From Sipunculus nudus (Eukaryota > Annelida > Sipuncula > Golfingiida > Sipunculidae): a stretch of 64,000 nt of DNA. A model generated the notes under the pieces. That model was given only the letters and a program-made list of their open reading frames with translations, did no database searches and was not told the origin of the DNA. Shown here in pieces: positions 24,301 through 35,223 of the stretch (within the stretch, counting starts at the first letter, position 1; every line of letters begins with the position of its first letter). A program made the translations under genes and the position numbers. The stretch is from assembly GCA_026874595.1 (NCBI GenBank), contig CM049313.1:44606659-44670658 (forward strand). Reading direction: 5' to 3'.

Positions 24301-26865
24301 GGATGTCCATTACATTTCAGTGAAAAAATCCCTAGCTTTGCCAAAGTAGACATGTATACGATCAGAATCCACTAGTTTTTCGCGATATTTCTTTCTCGTT
24401 TATTTCAATAGAGACTTAAATTCAGTATTAATGAAAGTTAAGGAGAGTGAGGTATTAAATGGTTATTTACATAAGTGTCAATAAACATTTTTGCTTTACG
24501 TTGATGTCGGGTTGTCTTTGTTGAGCTGCGAATGCGTGGACGCTATTTAAAAAAAAGAAATCAGACGTGTTCATCTTTGTGATATAGTAGAGATGTATGT
24601 ATGACGTAACAAATGTTAATGCGTGAACGTGGTATACATGTACTTACAAATACAAATTTGACGTAAACACTGTACAGCGTAGAATATGTCTATTTCAAGA
24701 CTGTCATCTTTTAAAGCCGCCAATGAAATATCCAAATCCGTATATCGGTCTTGTCATATTTAATTTTATTTAAAGTCATATTATAAATTTGTACATAGGA
24801 GAGTATTAAAATCACCACGTTTTCCTGTTTTGTTCCTGGGGCCAAAAGGATTCAGCTTTAATGTAATTTACAAATAAAAAACCGATGGAAATCAGTGACT
24901 GATAGGAACTTGGACTCAGTAACAGAAGTATAATGTCACAGATTCATTGCGTGTTGTTATATCTTTCACTATATTGTATCTAAGGACCATACAATCACCG
25001 TTGCAATCCTCACTTTCAGTGCCGGGCTTTGAAGATATTTGCGTTTTAACACCCTGTCAGCTTCCGTCATACATTTTCTAAATCATTAATCTCCAAACCA
25101 TTTTAAAGTCAACATAAAGTGAAGAATATATTTTCACATATACTGAATTAACTGGATATATTAAACATTTTGCACGGTATGGTTTAGTTTCTAAATAATT
25201 AGGCCACCGCTCAATTTGTTCATTGGTTCTTACCAATATACTTTGTTTTCGACTCGGTAAAGTAAATATTGAGTACTTTAAGCATATTTTGATGGGATGG
25301 ACATTTTATTCCCTTATTCCATTTAAAAAGTATAGTCTTGGTTTCCGCCGAGTGCATATCATCCACAATTTATATTTGTCAAGATCGGCTGATAATTTTA
25401 TGCAACACTCACCCGGATAAGTTGCCATGCGACCGTAAATAATCTTTTTAAAAGTTTGATTAAATAATTGTTAAGTATGTTAATGTCTCTACCGGATATC
25501 TCTACTACTAAGAATTCATTAACTAAAAAAGATGATTGTTCAATTAAAAACTGCTCCAACGTCAACATTTTTTGCCGATCTAATGCAAATAATGCCAGCC
25601 TTTTGGACTCATGCTGTCCTGAAGTCTCCAATCATTATCTAATTACTGTGCTTTTTACAAATAACGAATTTATTATAGACAGAAAAAACTACAGACTGTC
25701 ATACGGACAGATAAACAGATATTTCGTTTTCAGAAGCTAATCGCATCACTCTCACTAGCTAGGAATAATGATCTGGCAGGACACAGATTTAAGTCAAAGG
25801 TTAACGACCAGGAACGTGTGGGCATTCTGCGGTCTACGGCTCGTCCATCCGGGATCGTAACCGCTATTTCACGTACAATGTTTGTGTAAATATGCTGGCC
25901 TCGGCTATCACGTAAGCACGTTTTGATCTAGTCAGTCATTAATTTACGCAAACCGACGCATTTTTCTTAAAAATTCTTCCAAATGTAGTTCATTCTCCAA
26001 TATCCCGATCCACCTGCATTAATAGGCTAATAGTATTATCCTTCCGTAAGTGTTAATTCGCTATATCTTCAAATAAAATAATGTTGCATTCAAAGTATGA
26101 TCAATTAAAAATAAAAAAAAAAAGTTATCTTTTCTCGGAAATAAAATATTTCCAAGTTCTAGTTCCTTATGGGACGGTCATGAGTGAAACCAAGGAGTTA
26201 TCTCCATGTAAACTCCTTTTTATAATTTCTTTTGTGAAACCTATCTATCAAAATTATAACATATGCGAAATTATTCTGGTAAAAAAAAGATCAGGTATTT
26301 GCCTGTAAGTGTATTGGAAAGTGTGAGAGCTCCGTAAGAGCATACAGAGTGCCGTTAAGGGCTCAACAATTATCACGATAGAGATATAAGAGAATTAACT
26401 GTATTACTGAATTATAGTAAATGTAAAACAAAACAAAAATTATTTGCCTATATCGATCTCATTTGCATAGTGGACTTGTCAGGATAAGATTTGTTGAATA
26501 TTAAGTAGGAACACAAATATGGCTACATTCCGGTACCTTTCTATATCTATGTTATACTTGGCGCATGCTCTATATTGACTTGAATAAATTCTAGGGTAAA
26601 CATCTCTTTCTTATTTGCCGTACACTTTTGTACTACCCAGCTAACAACGTGTATTGTCGGTGTACTTACTGAAGACACTGGAGACGACATATGGGATCTG
26701 GTTGTTGGTCCAGCGTCGCCTCAACTCCCGGAGGGCGTTCCTCTTAAAGCGACCAGTACTGTTACTGTAAATATCAATATTCCCCAAGATTAAACAATTT
26801 TTATGAAAAATTAAGACATTTATGTGTATAAATGTTAATACAGGCATTCTGTTGACATATGCTTT

Positions 26866-26901
<36 letters not shown>

Positions 26902-28991
26902 ATCAATAAAATCATATTTTAAGATTATGTTATAAGTTTAATATTTGCGAATATATTAAAGTTCCGATGTAGGAATTACTTTCTCATATAGATCACGAGA
27001 TGTTAGCATTCGGAGATAATATATAACAGAAAAGTTAGATTAAAGCTCCGCTCACATTCGCTGTATGTACTCCCACTCCTGCCGTGTGAAGATCATGTCC
27101 ATCTCAACCAGGACGGTGCTGTCATCGTGAAGGAAGTCCATGGCGGTACCTGATATGAAAAAATACAAACATAGTTTACATACAACATAATAATCATAGT
27201 TATTACGTGTGTGTTTGTGTGTGTTATCAAACCGGGGCCTCCAAAGCCCTCCTAGCCTGGCGCCCTCAGTTGCGTAAATGCGCACTGGGTGAAAGTAACT
27301 TCATCTGTGTGACTCTAAAATACATCTGTGTAGTTTGTGCACAGAATTATAAAAAAAAATGGATAATTTGCCAGGAATATTCAGCGAAAGACAGTATATT
27401 CAATGCCTAACAAGCACTTTGTTAAACCTCCGCCAGGTGGAGACAGGTATTATGTTTTACCCTTTGTTATTTGGTTTGTCCGTTTGAATTTTCCCAAAAG
27501 GGTCCGAATATATTTTTTGTTGAAATTTTGTGGAGCTTTAGGATTTTTTTAAAGAGGCCCGTTTCCATTTTCACATACGGCTTTTGTCCCTGTCGAGGTA
27601 AAAAGTCCTTGTTACAGAACTAACTACATAATGAGTTGTTGGGCCGTGACAAACATTTCCTGTGTTGTTGTGTAGTTTGGTTAGGCTCATGGTGGAGGCT
27701 GTGTTCTTTGACCATTTTCTTTTTTAATAGTGTTCAGATTAAGAACAGTTATCAAAGGCAGTAACGTAAGTGACCAGATATATACTCACTACTCTCAGCA
27801 GCTTCGCTGATCAACTCATCAATTGTTTCTGACGCGGCTTGCTTCATCATCTGTAAACAAACAAAATATGAAATTAATATTCTATGCACACTATGAACAA
27901 ATCACCTTGAATAAATTATGTACATCAAAATAAATATCTGGTCAGTCGTCACTGTATCAAAAGCTTGCGTGGAGACTAGCTGGTGTGAATCATTCTCTTG
28001 ACCTGTCTAAGGGCATGCCAGTTGTGGTTCATGTGACACACCAGCTCGTTTCATCAACAAATAAGAAGAATACTTTTGCGGGCCTGACACAAGGAACGTA
28101 AATGACATCTACCGGTTCACTTCATAACGAAAAAGTTATAAGTTACTTGTTTTTCATGCCTTCTGTTAGCTATCAATCCCGGTCAATTTTTAAATTAAAT
28201 GAGTATACCGTTCTCCGGGCCTGACTAAAGGCATGCAAGTCGCTGCTGAAATCTACCTGGTATAAGGTCACAACTAAACGGAACTCATACTGCATGTATA
28301 ATCTAAAGTGAAACAGCACTAATTCCCGCCGAGAGTGATCGGACAGCTGAGTGAAAGACGCCTGTGCGCATCAATATTTGGAAGAAATATATAATTGCTC
28401 AACCTGCATGCTCGCAGTGAATGCATATTTTATATCCTATCTGCATCAATTGTGTATAAATTTATATAGGATTATATTATTTTATATTCATAATGTAAAA
28501 TTTTGCATTATTTCATCTGTCTCTGATAAAAGCGTCAATTTTATTCATTACAGATGGATTCTTTTACATTTCATTAATGAACCTCCATTACAGTGCTATG
28601 TCTGTTAATATATTTTCAGATAAAGTATTATAATACGTATTTGGTATGAAATTCTATATGCATTTATATCAAGGTCTATTACAAGTCGCATTAAATAAAA
28701 ATTTATCGATAATACTAAAACTAAAACTACTACAACTACTACTACTACTAATAATAATAACAATAATGATGACAATAATACACCAATAATATTATAAATA
28801 ACAATTATTGAATGTATTGAGTTAAATAGCAAATGAACCCACATAAAACATGAAATTTATAATGTTCTCAAAGATGCGCAGCGACAGTTTTAAATTTTAT
28901 ATAGGAATATAAGTTATATATAAGTGTTCAAGTGAAAACGCGTACTTACCACAAATGAAGCCAGCACCAGGAAAACTTGAAAAGCGCCCAT
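16184..28991 (-). CDS. Gene 2A: secreted astacin metalloprotease with Gly-linker and three ShK domains
   Basis: Complete 12-exon gene of 1380 coding nt (459 residues). Exons: 28991-28950, 27850-27790, 27149-27056, 26764-26670, 23385-23265, 21912-21846, 21269-21066, 20800-20674, 19397-19215, 18158-18033, 17278-17138, 16302-16184. Residues 1-20 or so form the signal peptide. The propeptide ends at furin-like R-F-K-R (71-74). The astacin domain spans about 75-271, with zinc site HELGHAIGFHHE (166-177), Met-turn SIMHYGQY (221-228) and cysteines 117, 139, 158 and 269. A Cys-rich module follows (272-302), then 28 glycines (303-330) and ShK domains at 333-367, 375-411 and 425-459. By family knowledge it is a secreted Zn endopeptidase whose ShK modules may bind partners or substrate. 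Its biological substrate cannot be read from sequence. All introns are GT-AG and all phases fit. Confidence 0.95.
17138..17278 (-). CDS. Gene 2A exon 11: ShK domain 2
   Basis: 141 nt, acceptor TTTCAG, donor G|GTAAGT. Six cysteines from CVDSNRYCTSWARYGYC to SCRAC, then a Ser/Gly/Asn/Pro linker. Confidence 0.96.
18033..18158 (-). CDS. Gene 2A exon 10: ShK domain 1
   Basis: 126 nt, acceptor TTTACAG, donor A|GTGAGT. Six-cysteine ShK pattern from CKDNHVNCYAWARRGEC to SCNSC, followed by a GGGGS linker. One domain per exon. Confidence 0.96.
18754..18935 (+). mobile_element. Solo arm of the foldback element (copy A)
   Basis: Starts TACGGTGGCTGATTTAGGAC, then the CTCGAGATCTCGAGATAAC palindromes, then AAAATTTAGGAAGC-type repeats. 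It equals the left arm of the element at 32418. No opposing arm follows. Present in copy B at 48361-48542. Confidence 0.85.
19215..19397 (-). CDS. Gene 2A exon 9: Cys-rich module and 28-glycine linker
   Basis: 183 nt, acceptor ACTAG, donor G|GTGGGT. Encodes KCTSKPKCPGEGFVGKDCKC and then WCPGSPVKLCS, a short EGF-like module, followed by 28 consecutive Gly codons and Ser. The Gly tract is pure GGN, mainly GGC and GGA. Confidence 0.93.
19966..20350. repeat. Dispersed repeat in gene 2A intron 8
   Basis: Part of this stretch (20068-20170) matches 2395-2510. The 107-codon minus frame here is identical in copy B, but the duplication is young, so identity is no proof of coding. Confidence 0.5.
20674..20800 (-). 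CDS. Gene 2A exon 8: end of astacin domain
   Basis: 127 nt, acceptor TTTGTAG, donor T|GTAAGT. Encodes AFSRNRRATIVTKDKSKQ, then IGNRYGLSFRDVKLVNLMYG and CN. Cys269 is the last conserved astacin cysteine. Confidence 0.96.
20991..21065 (-). repeat. Extra copy of the exon 7 end and splice donor (copy A)
   Basis: A 66-bp direct repeat. ACATATTGTCCGTAGTGCAC near 20995 repeats the exon end at 21061-21081. Read on the minus strand it restates M(V)HYGQY and offers a second donor, TAT|GTATGT. Confidence 0.8.
21066..21269 (-). CDS. Gene 2A exon 7: zinc helix and Met-turn
   Basis: 204 nt, acceptor TGACAG, donor TAC|GTAAGT. Contains HELGHAIGFHHEQTRPDRD and ends at SIMHYGQY; catalytic residues are intact. 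Confidence 0.98.
21309..21349. repeat. (TA)n microsatellite (copy A)
   Basis: About 40 bp in gene 2A intron 6. The copy B allele at 50922-50977 is longer. Confidence 0.95.
21846..21912 (-). CDS. Gene 2A exon 6: catalytic domain, cysteine pair
   Basis: 67 nt, acceptor TTTCAG, weak donor ACG|GTTCGT. Encodes CSSYVGMQGGSQAVSLAPGC plus RT. The donor is placed by length match with gene 1 exon 6. Confidence 0.92.
23265..23385 (-). CDS. Gene 2A exon 5: catalytic domain
   Basis: 121 nt, acceptor TTTTCCAG, donor GG|GTAGGT. Encodes AAFNDYHTYTCLKFRPATSY and then DRNRIVLQNGG. Contains conserved Cys117. Confidence 0.95.
26670..26764 (-). CDS. Gene 2A exon 4: furin-like site and mature N-terminus
   Basis: 95 nt, acceptor TTTACAG, donor A|GTAAGT. 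Encodes NSTGRFKRNALRELRRRW and then TNNQIPYVVSSVF. R-F-K-R suits a proprotein convertase. Confidence 0.95.
26868..26901. repeat. (TA)n(TG)n microsatellite (copy A)
   Basis: Compound dinucleotide run in gene 2A intron 3. Longer in copy B (56490-56543). Confidence 0.95.
27056..27149 (-). CDS. Gene 2A exon 3: propeptide
   Basis: 94 nt, acceptor ATCAG, donor AT|GTGAGC. Encodes TAMDFLHDDSTVLVEMDMIF and then TRQEWEYIQR. VEMDM is at the place where astacin propeptides carry their inhibitory Asp motif, so Asp52 may be the switch residue (inference). Confidence 0.93.
27424..27600. repeat. Dispersed repeat with CCTCCGCCAGGTGGAG (copy A)
   Basis: Begins with the small palindrome CCTCCGCCAGGTGGAG and shares TATTATGTTTT-type sequence with the repeat near 4900. 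Also at about 57065 in copy B. Confidence 0.4.
27790..27850 (-). CDS. Gene 2A exon 2: propeptide start
   Basis: 61 nt, acceptor TTTACAG, donor A|GTGAGT. Encodes MMKQAASETIDELISEAAES; likely signal cleavage near Q-A-A-S. Confidence 0.92.
28950..28991 (-). CDS. Gene 2A exon 1: start codon and signal peptide
   Basis: ATG then GAFQVFLVLASFV, ending at donor GTG|GTAAGT in phase 0. It lies about 90 nt below a TATA box. The signal peptide continues into exon 2. Confidence 0.9.
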
Positions 28992-29081
28992 GATGCTAAC
29001 TGAGGGCCGTGCGGAGACGGCTCGTGTGCTGCAGGAACTCTGTCGGGCCCTGCTTTACGTTCCAGAGGTCCACACTGGGGC

Positions 29082-29089
29082 TTTATATA
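29082..29089 (-). promoter_or_regulatory. TATA box of gene 2A
   Basis: TATATAAA on the minus strand, about 91 nt upstream of the ATG. This implies a short 5' UTR of about 60 nt with no intron. Conserved at 58721-58728. Confidence 0.8.
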
Positions 29090-29779
29090 GTTTTGGAGGG
29101 TATCCTAATATGGTGATGGCGGGGGATTTGCGGGGGGGGGGGGGGCAGTGAGTGAGAGGTTATTAGTCAGCTCCCGGATGACGCGTTCCGTAATTACCCT
29201 AATTGTGCTATTATTATTATTACACGGTCCTTTCTTTTCGGTTCAGCGGAGTTGCTTTGAACACTTTTCCTCTCTATGTTTGGACTTGTTAGTGACGATG
29301 TGGTAATGCAAGCGTGTCAACGTGTTTTCCCGTACGCAGGGTCTGGATTAACAACACAATATAGTTTTACTTGTTTATTCAGGCATAAAGCATAGAGCCG
29401 ATAAACATCGGTCATTGTACATAATGTGTGACGCTGAGATGTTTACTGGCTTTGTTACCCTGGGGTACCGATGCACTGACGTCACTCACCGTTAGCAACC
29501 CCTGCCTGCCCCCGATCTGCTCGTATCCTCCCCTGTACCCTGCTCTACGTAACCGAGGTATACAAAAACAATGGGTCACAGAACATGCACACGGTATAAT
29601 TAATTTAGTTAAATGGCGGGCGTATGTTGGAGCGGTACGTCATATAGTTATGAGGATGTAAGGGTCATAGTTAACGTCATCTGCAAGCGAGAGTTATGTA
29701 TGTAGTCTTCTAGAATCCCCTGAAAACTTGTTAACCCGACCAGGATATTGAGCCCCTCTCCTATACTAAGATCCTCAAA

Positions 29780-30124
29780 GGCCAAAAAAAAATAAAAAGT
29801 ATGGTTCTCAGGCACCGACCGCATTGATTTTAAACCCCCGCATAAAAATTTTTATTTTGATTTTCAATTGAAACTTACCAATTTTGAGCTCCTGCCGCTC
29901 AGACATTTCTTTCAAGAAGATAAAATCATACAATTTTGACAAAATTTCGTTTGGTATGTAGTGCTTTTACATGTTTAGCAAAAAAAATATGTTATTATCA
30001 TGCTTTTACCTTATCATTTGACATTTTTATCGAAACATACATTAAAATTAAAAGTAAAAAAAAACGCCCGCCCGCATTGATTTCTGAAAAAAGTGCCTGA
30101 GAACCAAACCTTATTTTTTTGGCC
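29780..30124. mobile_element. Short MITE-like element (copy A)
   Basis: Inverted ends share GGCC, an A/T run and GTTCTCAGGCAC (left, 29803-29814; right, reverse-complemented, 30092-30103). About 345 bp and non-coding. No convincing target duplication. Also in copy B at 59419-59769. Confidence 0.7.
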
Positions 30125-31172
30125 TAACTGCCCCTGATGTAACCAACATAGTTACATATCATAAACCTAATATACCGTCTACATGTTTCGGTGTTATTTT
30201 TATTATTTTATTATTTTTCAAATTTATTTATTCATTTTACTTTATTTTATTTATTTATTATTAATTTTTGCTTTTTTTTAATTCAAGCATCCACAATCGA
30301 CAGGGTGTACCGTCCACAACTAAGTTCCCAAAACGCACATTAGCATTTCCTGTCCTAGAAACGCCGTGCTTATTTTGCTACAGTTACTGCTGCGTAATCC
30401 CCGCCTCATCCCCACCCCATGCAAACACACTTTTCTTCAGGTAAGTGGTTAAATGTATTTTAGCCATCAAGTGACACACAAAGAAGATGAATATGAAAAT
30501 TAAGTGAAGTATTCTTTCCGAAATGTGGTATCTTAACCTTGTATCAAAATTTCATGCATTTCTTTGTATAGAGTCCTGATATATGTTACTTATAATGATC
30601 ATGTGACTGACATGTGATTGGTGTCTGCGGGTGGCGCCACCTATATGTATCCGAATCAATAAGAAAATCCATAAATATTTTTTGGGACATTTATAAGAGA
30701 TGTGCATTATACCATGCATTTGAAGTTATGTATGCGGGGGCACTATATAAGAGTGTGAGCTACAGGAGCGTACAAACCGATTTATTCCTTTTTTGTTATT
30801 GTTAGAATATTTACATAACATTCTTTGTAATTTTGAATCTGTTTCTAAATGGCTAATTACTTGAAGGTTAATTAGCAGTTCAATGAAGGCTAAAAACATG
30901 TTCAGGCAGGCAGGACGACACTTATAGGTCAGAGGTAATTAGCAGTTCAGTTCAGGAAATGGCAATTGAATCTTTCAAAGAAAATCACATCTTTGTGTAT
31001 AGTGCCAGTCAGGCTGAGAGATGTTCAAACTTGTGCTGTTAGAGTTAATCAAAGCATTCTAGTTCAGTAGTTATTAAAGAGATTATAAACAACGGGTACA
31101 ACAGAAATGTTGTTTAACGGTGAATGTAAAACGTCCCCGTTGACATAGCCGTATATCAGCTAGGGGAATTCA

Positions 31173-32417
31173 TTGAAAGAGTTAAACTCGTTAGGTGTTA
31201 GCGAGTCTTTTGATTCAAATCAGTATCAATATCAATACATTACTGAGAGTACAGAGTTTTTCAAAATGGAATCTTTATATCAATATAATAATGTATCAGA
31301 TCCTGACATAACACAGTTAATACCTGCAGAAAGGAAGCTTCACGGTGGAATGAACTATAGTGACCTAACTCCCTCAGCAATGAGCTTATAAAGTATGCAC
31401 TGGAAGGCAGAGCTCTGGTTGCATTTGACACATCTTTTAATTTAATATGGCAGCTAGAAGTTGTTTCCTACGGATATGAAATATAGGGTTATAATACCTC
31501 TGTTCTTGAATCCACATAAATTGTCATGACGGTCCTGACAATTATAAAGGTACACGTGAAAATGTTGAAGAGTAATCATACTATAGACGCTTATTCAGAT
31601 ATGAAGAATTCCGTCTTGTTTAAAGTTTTTTAAATTAATGGTTGGGTGTAGAACGGTCTGTACGGCAAGGAGGGGTTTTGTCGCCTTGGTTGTACAAACT
31701 CTTAATAAATCAACTTTTGGTGGACCTGAGGAACAGTGGTTATGGTGCTCAAGTAGGAAATATCTACGTTGGTTCTCCTGTACCGACAGACGATATATTT
31801 CCTTAATATATCCGTCACCTTCGGGTCTGCAGGGAATGATTAACTTATGTCATGATTAAATTGTAGGAAATGGAAGTTATAATACAATGTTGATAAAACT
31901 GTTATACCGAAGGATGGTTTTCAAACCAAGAAATTAGGCAGACAATTAATTAATATTGTTCATAGTCGCAAGCATTTGGGTATAATATTACACGGTGAAT
32001 TCAGTCCTGAAGCGCCTAAGGAAGCTTGTCATCGGGGACGTGGAGCCCTGTTTTCTCTTATCGATGCGGGTGTCCGTCCCGAGGGATTAAATCCACTGAC
32101 ATGCTAAAATCTTTATAAAGGGGTGGTTTTGTCTAGAGTTGTGTATGGATGTGAGCTTTGGTATAATTTAAAACAGACCAATTTTCTTCAACTGGAAAGA
32201 TTCATGTTTTGTGCATTTTTTTTCTAAATTTCCATCACCGGACAAGATCAGACAAGGTGCTTATACTATGCTTGCATGGGTTGACTCGTATTGAGGCTTA
32301 CATACATAAATGTAAATTATTGTTCCTTTTGAAGCTGTATTCTCTCAACCCAGAACACACTACTCATCGCCTCTTTCTTTTAAGGTTGGGAAATGCCTTT
32401 CTTAATAGAAGAAATAC
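31173..32417 (+). pseudogene. Dead non-LTR reverse transcriptase fragment, 5' part (copy A)
   Basis: Pieced across frames it reads like the middle and end of a LINE-type reverse transcriptase: LHGGMNYSDLTPS, FNLIWQLEVV, RQGGVLSPWLYKLLINQLL, SGYGAQVGNIYVG, P-T-D-D in place of Y-A-D-D, SPSGLQGMINLCHDY, PEGLNPLTC and LSRVVYGCELWYN. It has stops and frameshifts, and the catalytic Y-A-D-D is damaged. It is interrupted at 32418 by the foldback element. Confidence 0.75.
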
Positions 32418-34310
32418 TACGGTGGCTGATTTAGGACACAGAAAAAAAAATATTTATCTCGTGATCTCGAGATAACATCTCGAGATCTCGACATAGAATT
32501 TCGCAAAAAAAAATTTAGGAAGCAAAAAAAAATTTTTAGGAAGCAAAAAAAAAAATTTTAGGAAGCAAAAAAAAAATTTAGGAAGCATAAAATAAAATTT
32601 TAGGAAGCAAAAAAAAAAATTTTTAGGAAGCAAAAAAAAAATTTTTAGGAAGCAAAAAAAAAATTTAGGAAGCATAAAAAAAAAATTTATGAAGCAAAAA
32701 AAAAATTTTTAGGAAGCAAAAAAAATTTTAGGAAGCAAAAAAAAAAAAATTAGGAAGCAAAAAAAAAAAAAATTTAGGACTAAACCCCAGCTGGGAATGG
32801 GTCTTAAAACGTCACTTTGACGTATAAACATTTTATCTAAAGGCTACTTGTATACAAGCCACTTGAGCAAGTGTTAACATACAGATAAAAACATGTAACC
32901 GAGTTATTGAAAGATCACTAGTTGATATTCGTTAGAGCATGTGAAGCAATGCAGTTTTTGTCATTTACAGAAATCTGTAATCTCTTAATTGAAGCCAGAT
33001 GTTTCTGCCGGACGTCTTTCTATTACGATCGGTGGCAATTTTTGCACCCCCCCCCCCCCCGACCCATGTTATAAAAAAACGTGGATATAGACAAAGACAC
33101 CGCCTTTACCCATGGCATTGGCTCATTTTTATGAAAGATTAATAGATTATGTTTACCTTGATTATGTTTATGATTACTTTCACTTCTTTAATATGTATAT
33201 GCAGAGTTAGCCTGTATTACAAAGATTCTATAAATAAGGCAGGTGAATAGCGACTTTAAGACCATAGCAGAGCATTTTGCTGAAGAAAAATCATGATGAG
33301 AGATGATCGAAATTTTAAACCGTGTACTTATGAATATAAAACATTTATAAAGATAGGTTGATTAAATTAATCTGAGCTATAGTAAGAGCTATAGTGGATC
33401 AAGACTTGGGCTTTAGGGGCTGAAGCAACGTCCCTCCCCGACCCCCCCCCCCCCCCCCAGCGTACCTACCCGAAAACACAGTAATCAGTTTTAGCATATT
33501 TTAATTTATGATGGTCTAATACATGTTCCATAAAACGACACACCATTTCAATAAAACAAAAGCTGAAAGAAATTGTACAAAAAGCGTGTTTCTATAAGAA
33601 GCTCATATTTGTTTGTATTCTTAAAATAATAAGGTACCCACAATGCATGCATGCAGACCTAAACATTTCTATTTGAGTGATTTAACAGACATGGCCCCGA
33701 ATCCGCCGTTCAGGTAGAATGTTTCAGATTCTTTAGGCTTTGACATCTTCCTTACGGATATGAATATTAAATATTGAATTTATATTGAACTTTTCTTCAA
33801 CTCGCCTTATCTCAGGGGATATACAAACTTGATTGATTTTAAATTAATTATATTGTATTACCGTTCAGTTAAACACAGTATACATGGTCTTTGTTTTATA
33901 ATTGCAATAGTAAGCACTCTTAACGTATACTGTCCCCATAAGGTTGCTTTGTTTTATGTCAATTCAGCTTCGAATGGTTCGTACAAGTGTGACATTTTTT
34001 CTGGAGATCTCGAAAGATAATTTTTTTTTGCTTCCTAAAAATTTTTTTTTTTGCTTTCTAAAATTTTTTTTTTTTGCTTCCTAAAATTTTTTTTTGCTTC
34101 CTAAAAGTTTTTTTTGCTTCCTAAAATTTTTTTTTTGCTTCCTAAACATTTTTTTTTTTTGCTTCCTAAAATTTTTTTTTTTGCTTCCTAAAATTTTTTT
34201 TTTGCTTCCTAAAATTTTTTTTTTGCGAAATTCTATGTCGAGATCTCGACATGTTATCTCGAGATCTATAGATAAATATTTTTTTTCTGTGTCCTAAATA
34301 GGCCACCGTA
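32418..34310. mobile_element. 1.9-kb foldback/MITE-like transposon, copy A only
   Basis: Ends TACGGTGGC and, inverted, TACGGTGGCC; both continue into ATTTAGGACACAGAAAAAAA and CTCGAGATCTCG palindromes. Next to each end, in opposite orientation, is an array of about 20-bp units (GGAAGC plus A-run plus TTTTA). Target duplication AAATAC at 32412-32417 and 34311-34316. Copy B has one AAATAC (62035-62040) and no insert. The core at 32785-34015 shows no transposase-like frame, so mobility would need help in trans. Confidence 0.92.
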
Positions 34311-34500
34311 AAATACCCAGAGCGGATATGTTGAGGACATTTTGGAAATACGTACTCAAAAAGTACAACCTCTTGCATTGGGTCCTTGTCAACCAGACGC
34401 TGTTCATCTGGACGCTATTAAATACCCTCTGGGCTCTTTTTAATTATAATGACCTTTTAGAGATAGCTCTCAACTCCAGGGAGCAAGGACTCAGGTCTAA
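34311..34500 (+). pseudogene. Dead reverse transcriptase fragment, 3' part (copy A)
   Basis: Continues the fragment split by the transposon. The same sequence is contiguous with the 5' part in copy B. Confidence 0.65.
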
Positions 34501-35223
34501 CATCTGTTTATTTCTGCTAGCATATATAATATTAAACTTTATTAATATTTCAGTTCTAAATCTATACAACACTGACTTTTACGCTGATGGGTTTGTATTT
34601 TACTCCCTCATATATCTGATTTCATAATGATCTCTGGCCATGCATTAGGAGAAAAATAAAGAGAGAGTATAGAATCGATCGTGTACCTCACTCCAGGATT
34701 CAGGTTGACCTGATACACGTCGTGGTGGTTTTCACTTATATTCAGGTGCTATCAAAGTGCAAAATCTCGATCTAAATGTAATCATATATTAATTCTTGGG
34801 CTCAGGCTTTCGTCACACTTTATTTATAAAAAATTTCCCCACACACGTGCAAACACCTATACACACCAACACACACACCCCATGCATAAGAAACACACCG
34901 GTCATTCTGATCCCAAGACAAGATGTTAATAGTTAGGCACAAAAGATGTGTTTTAAACGGTAAAAATAACTGTGCTATTCCGTCAATAAACGGTCTGCAG
35001 GTTTATCATTCTTCCACGGCCAAGCAGGTTAATACTGGGTATTATTTTGACATATGTACCCGACATCCAAAAAAGTGACTTTCCAGTGACATAAAAATCA
35101 TGTAAAGTGAATTCTGTATTTAAAACGACAAATTCAACAGCAGGATGATGACTATGACATGAGTTCGTGACATAATACAATCATTTTTATTATAGTTTAT
35201 AAAGGGAATTGATCGGGATTTCA
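34501..35223. other. Spacer before the minisatellite (copy A)
   Basis: AT-rich, with a short AC-rich patch near 34850. No gene seen. Confidence 0.4.

Noticed and set aside
25398-25740. Overlapping 77- and 90-codon frames on both strands, repeated at 55024-55366
   Set aside because: They lie inside an intron of gene 2A (copy: 2B), show no known domain, and are conserved only because the duplication is young. Kept as uncalled.
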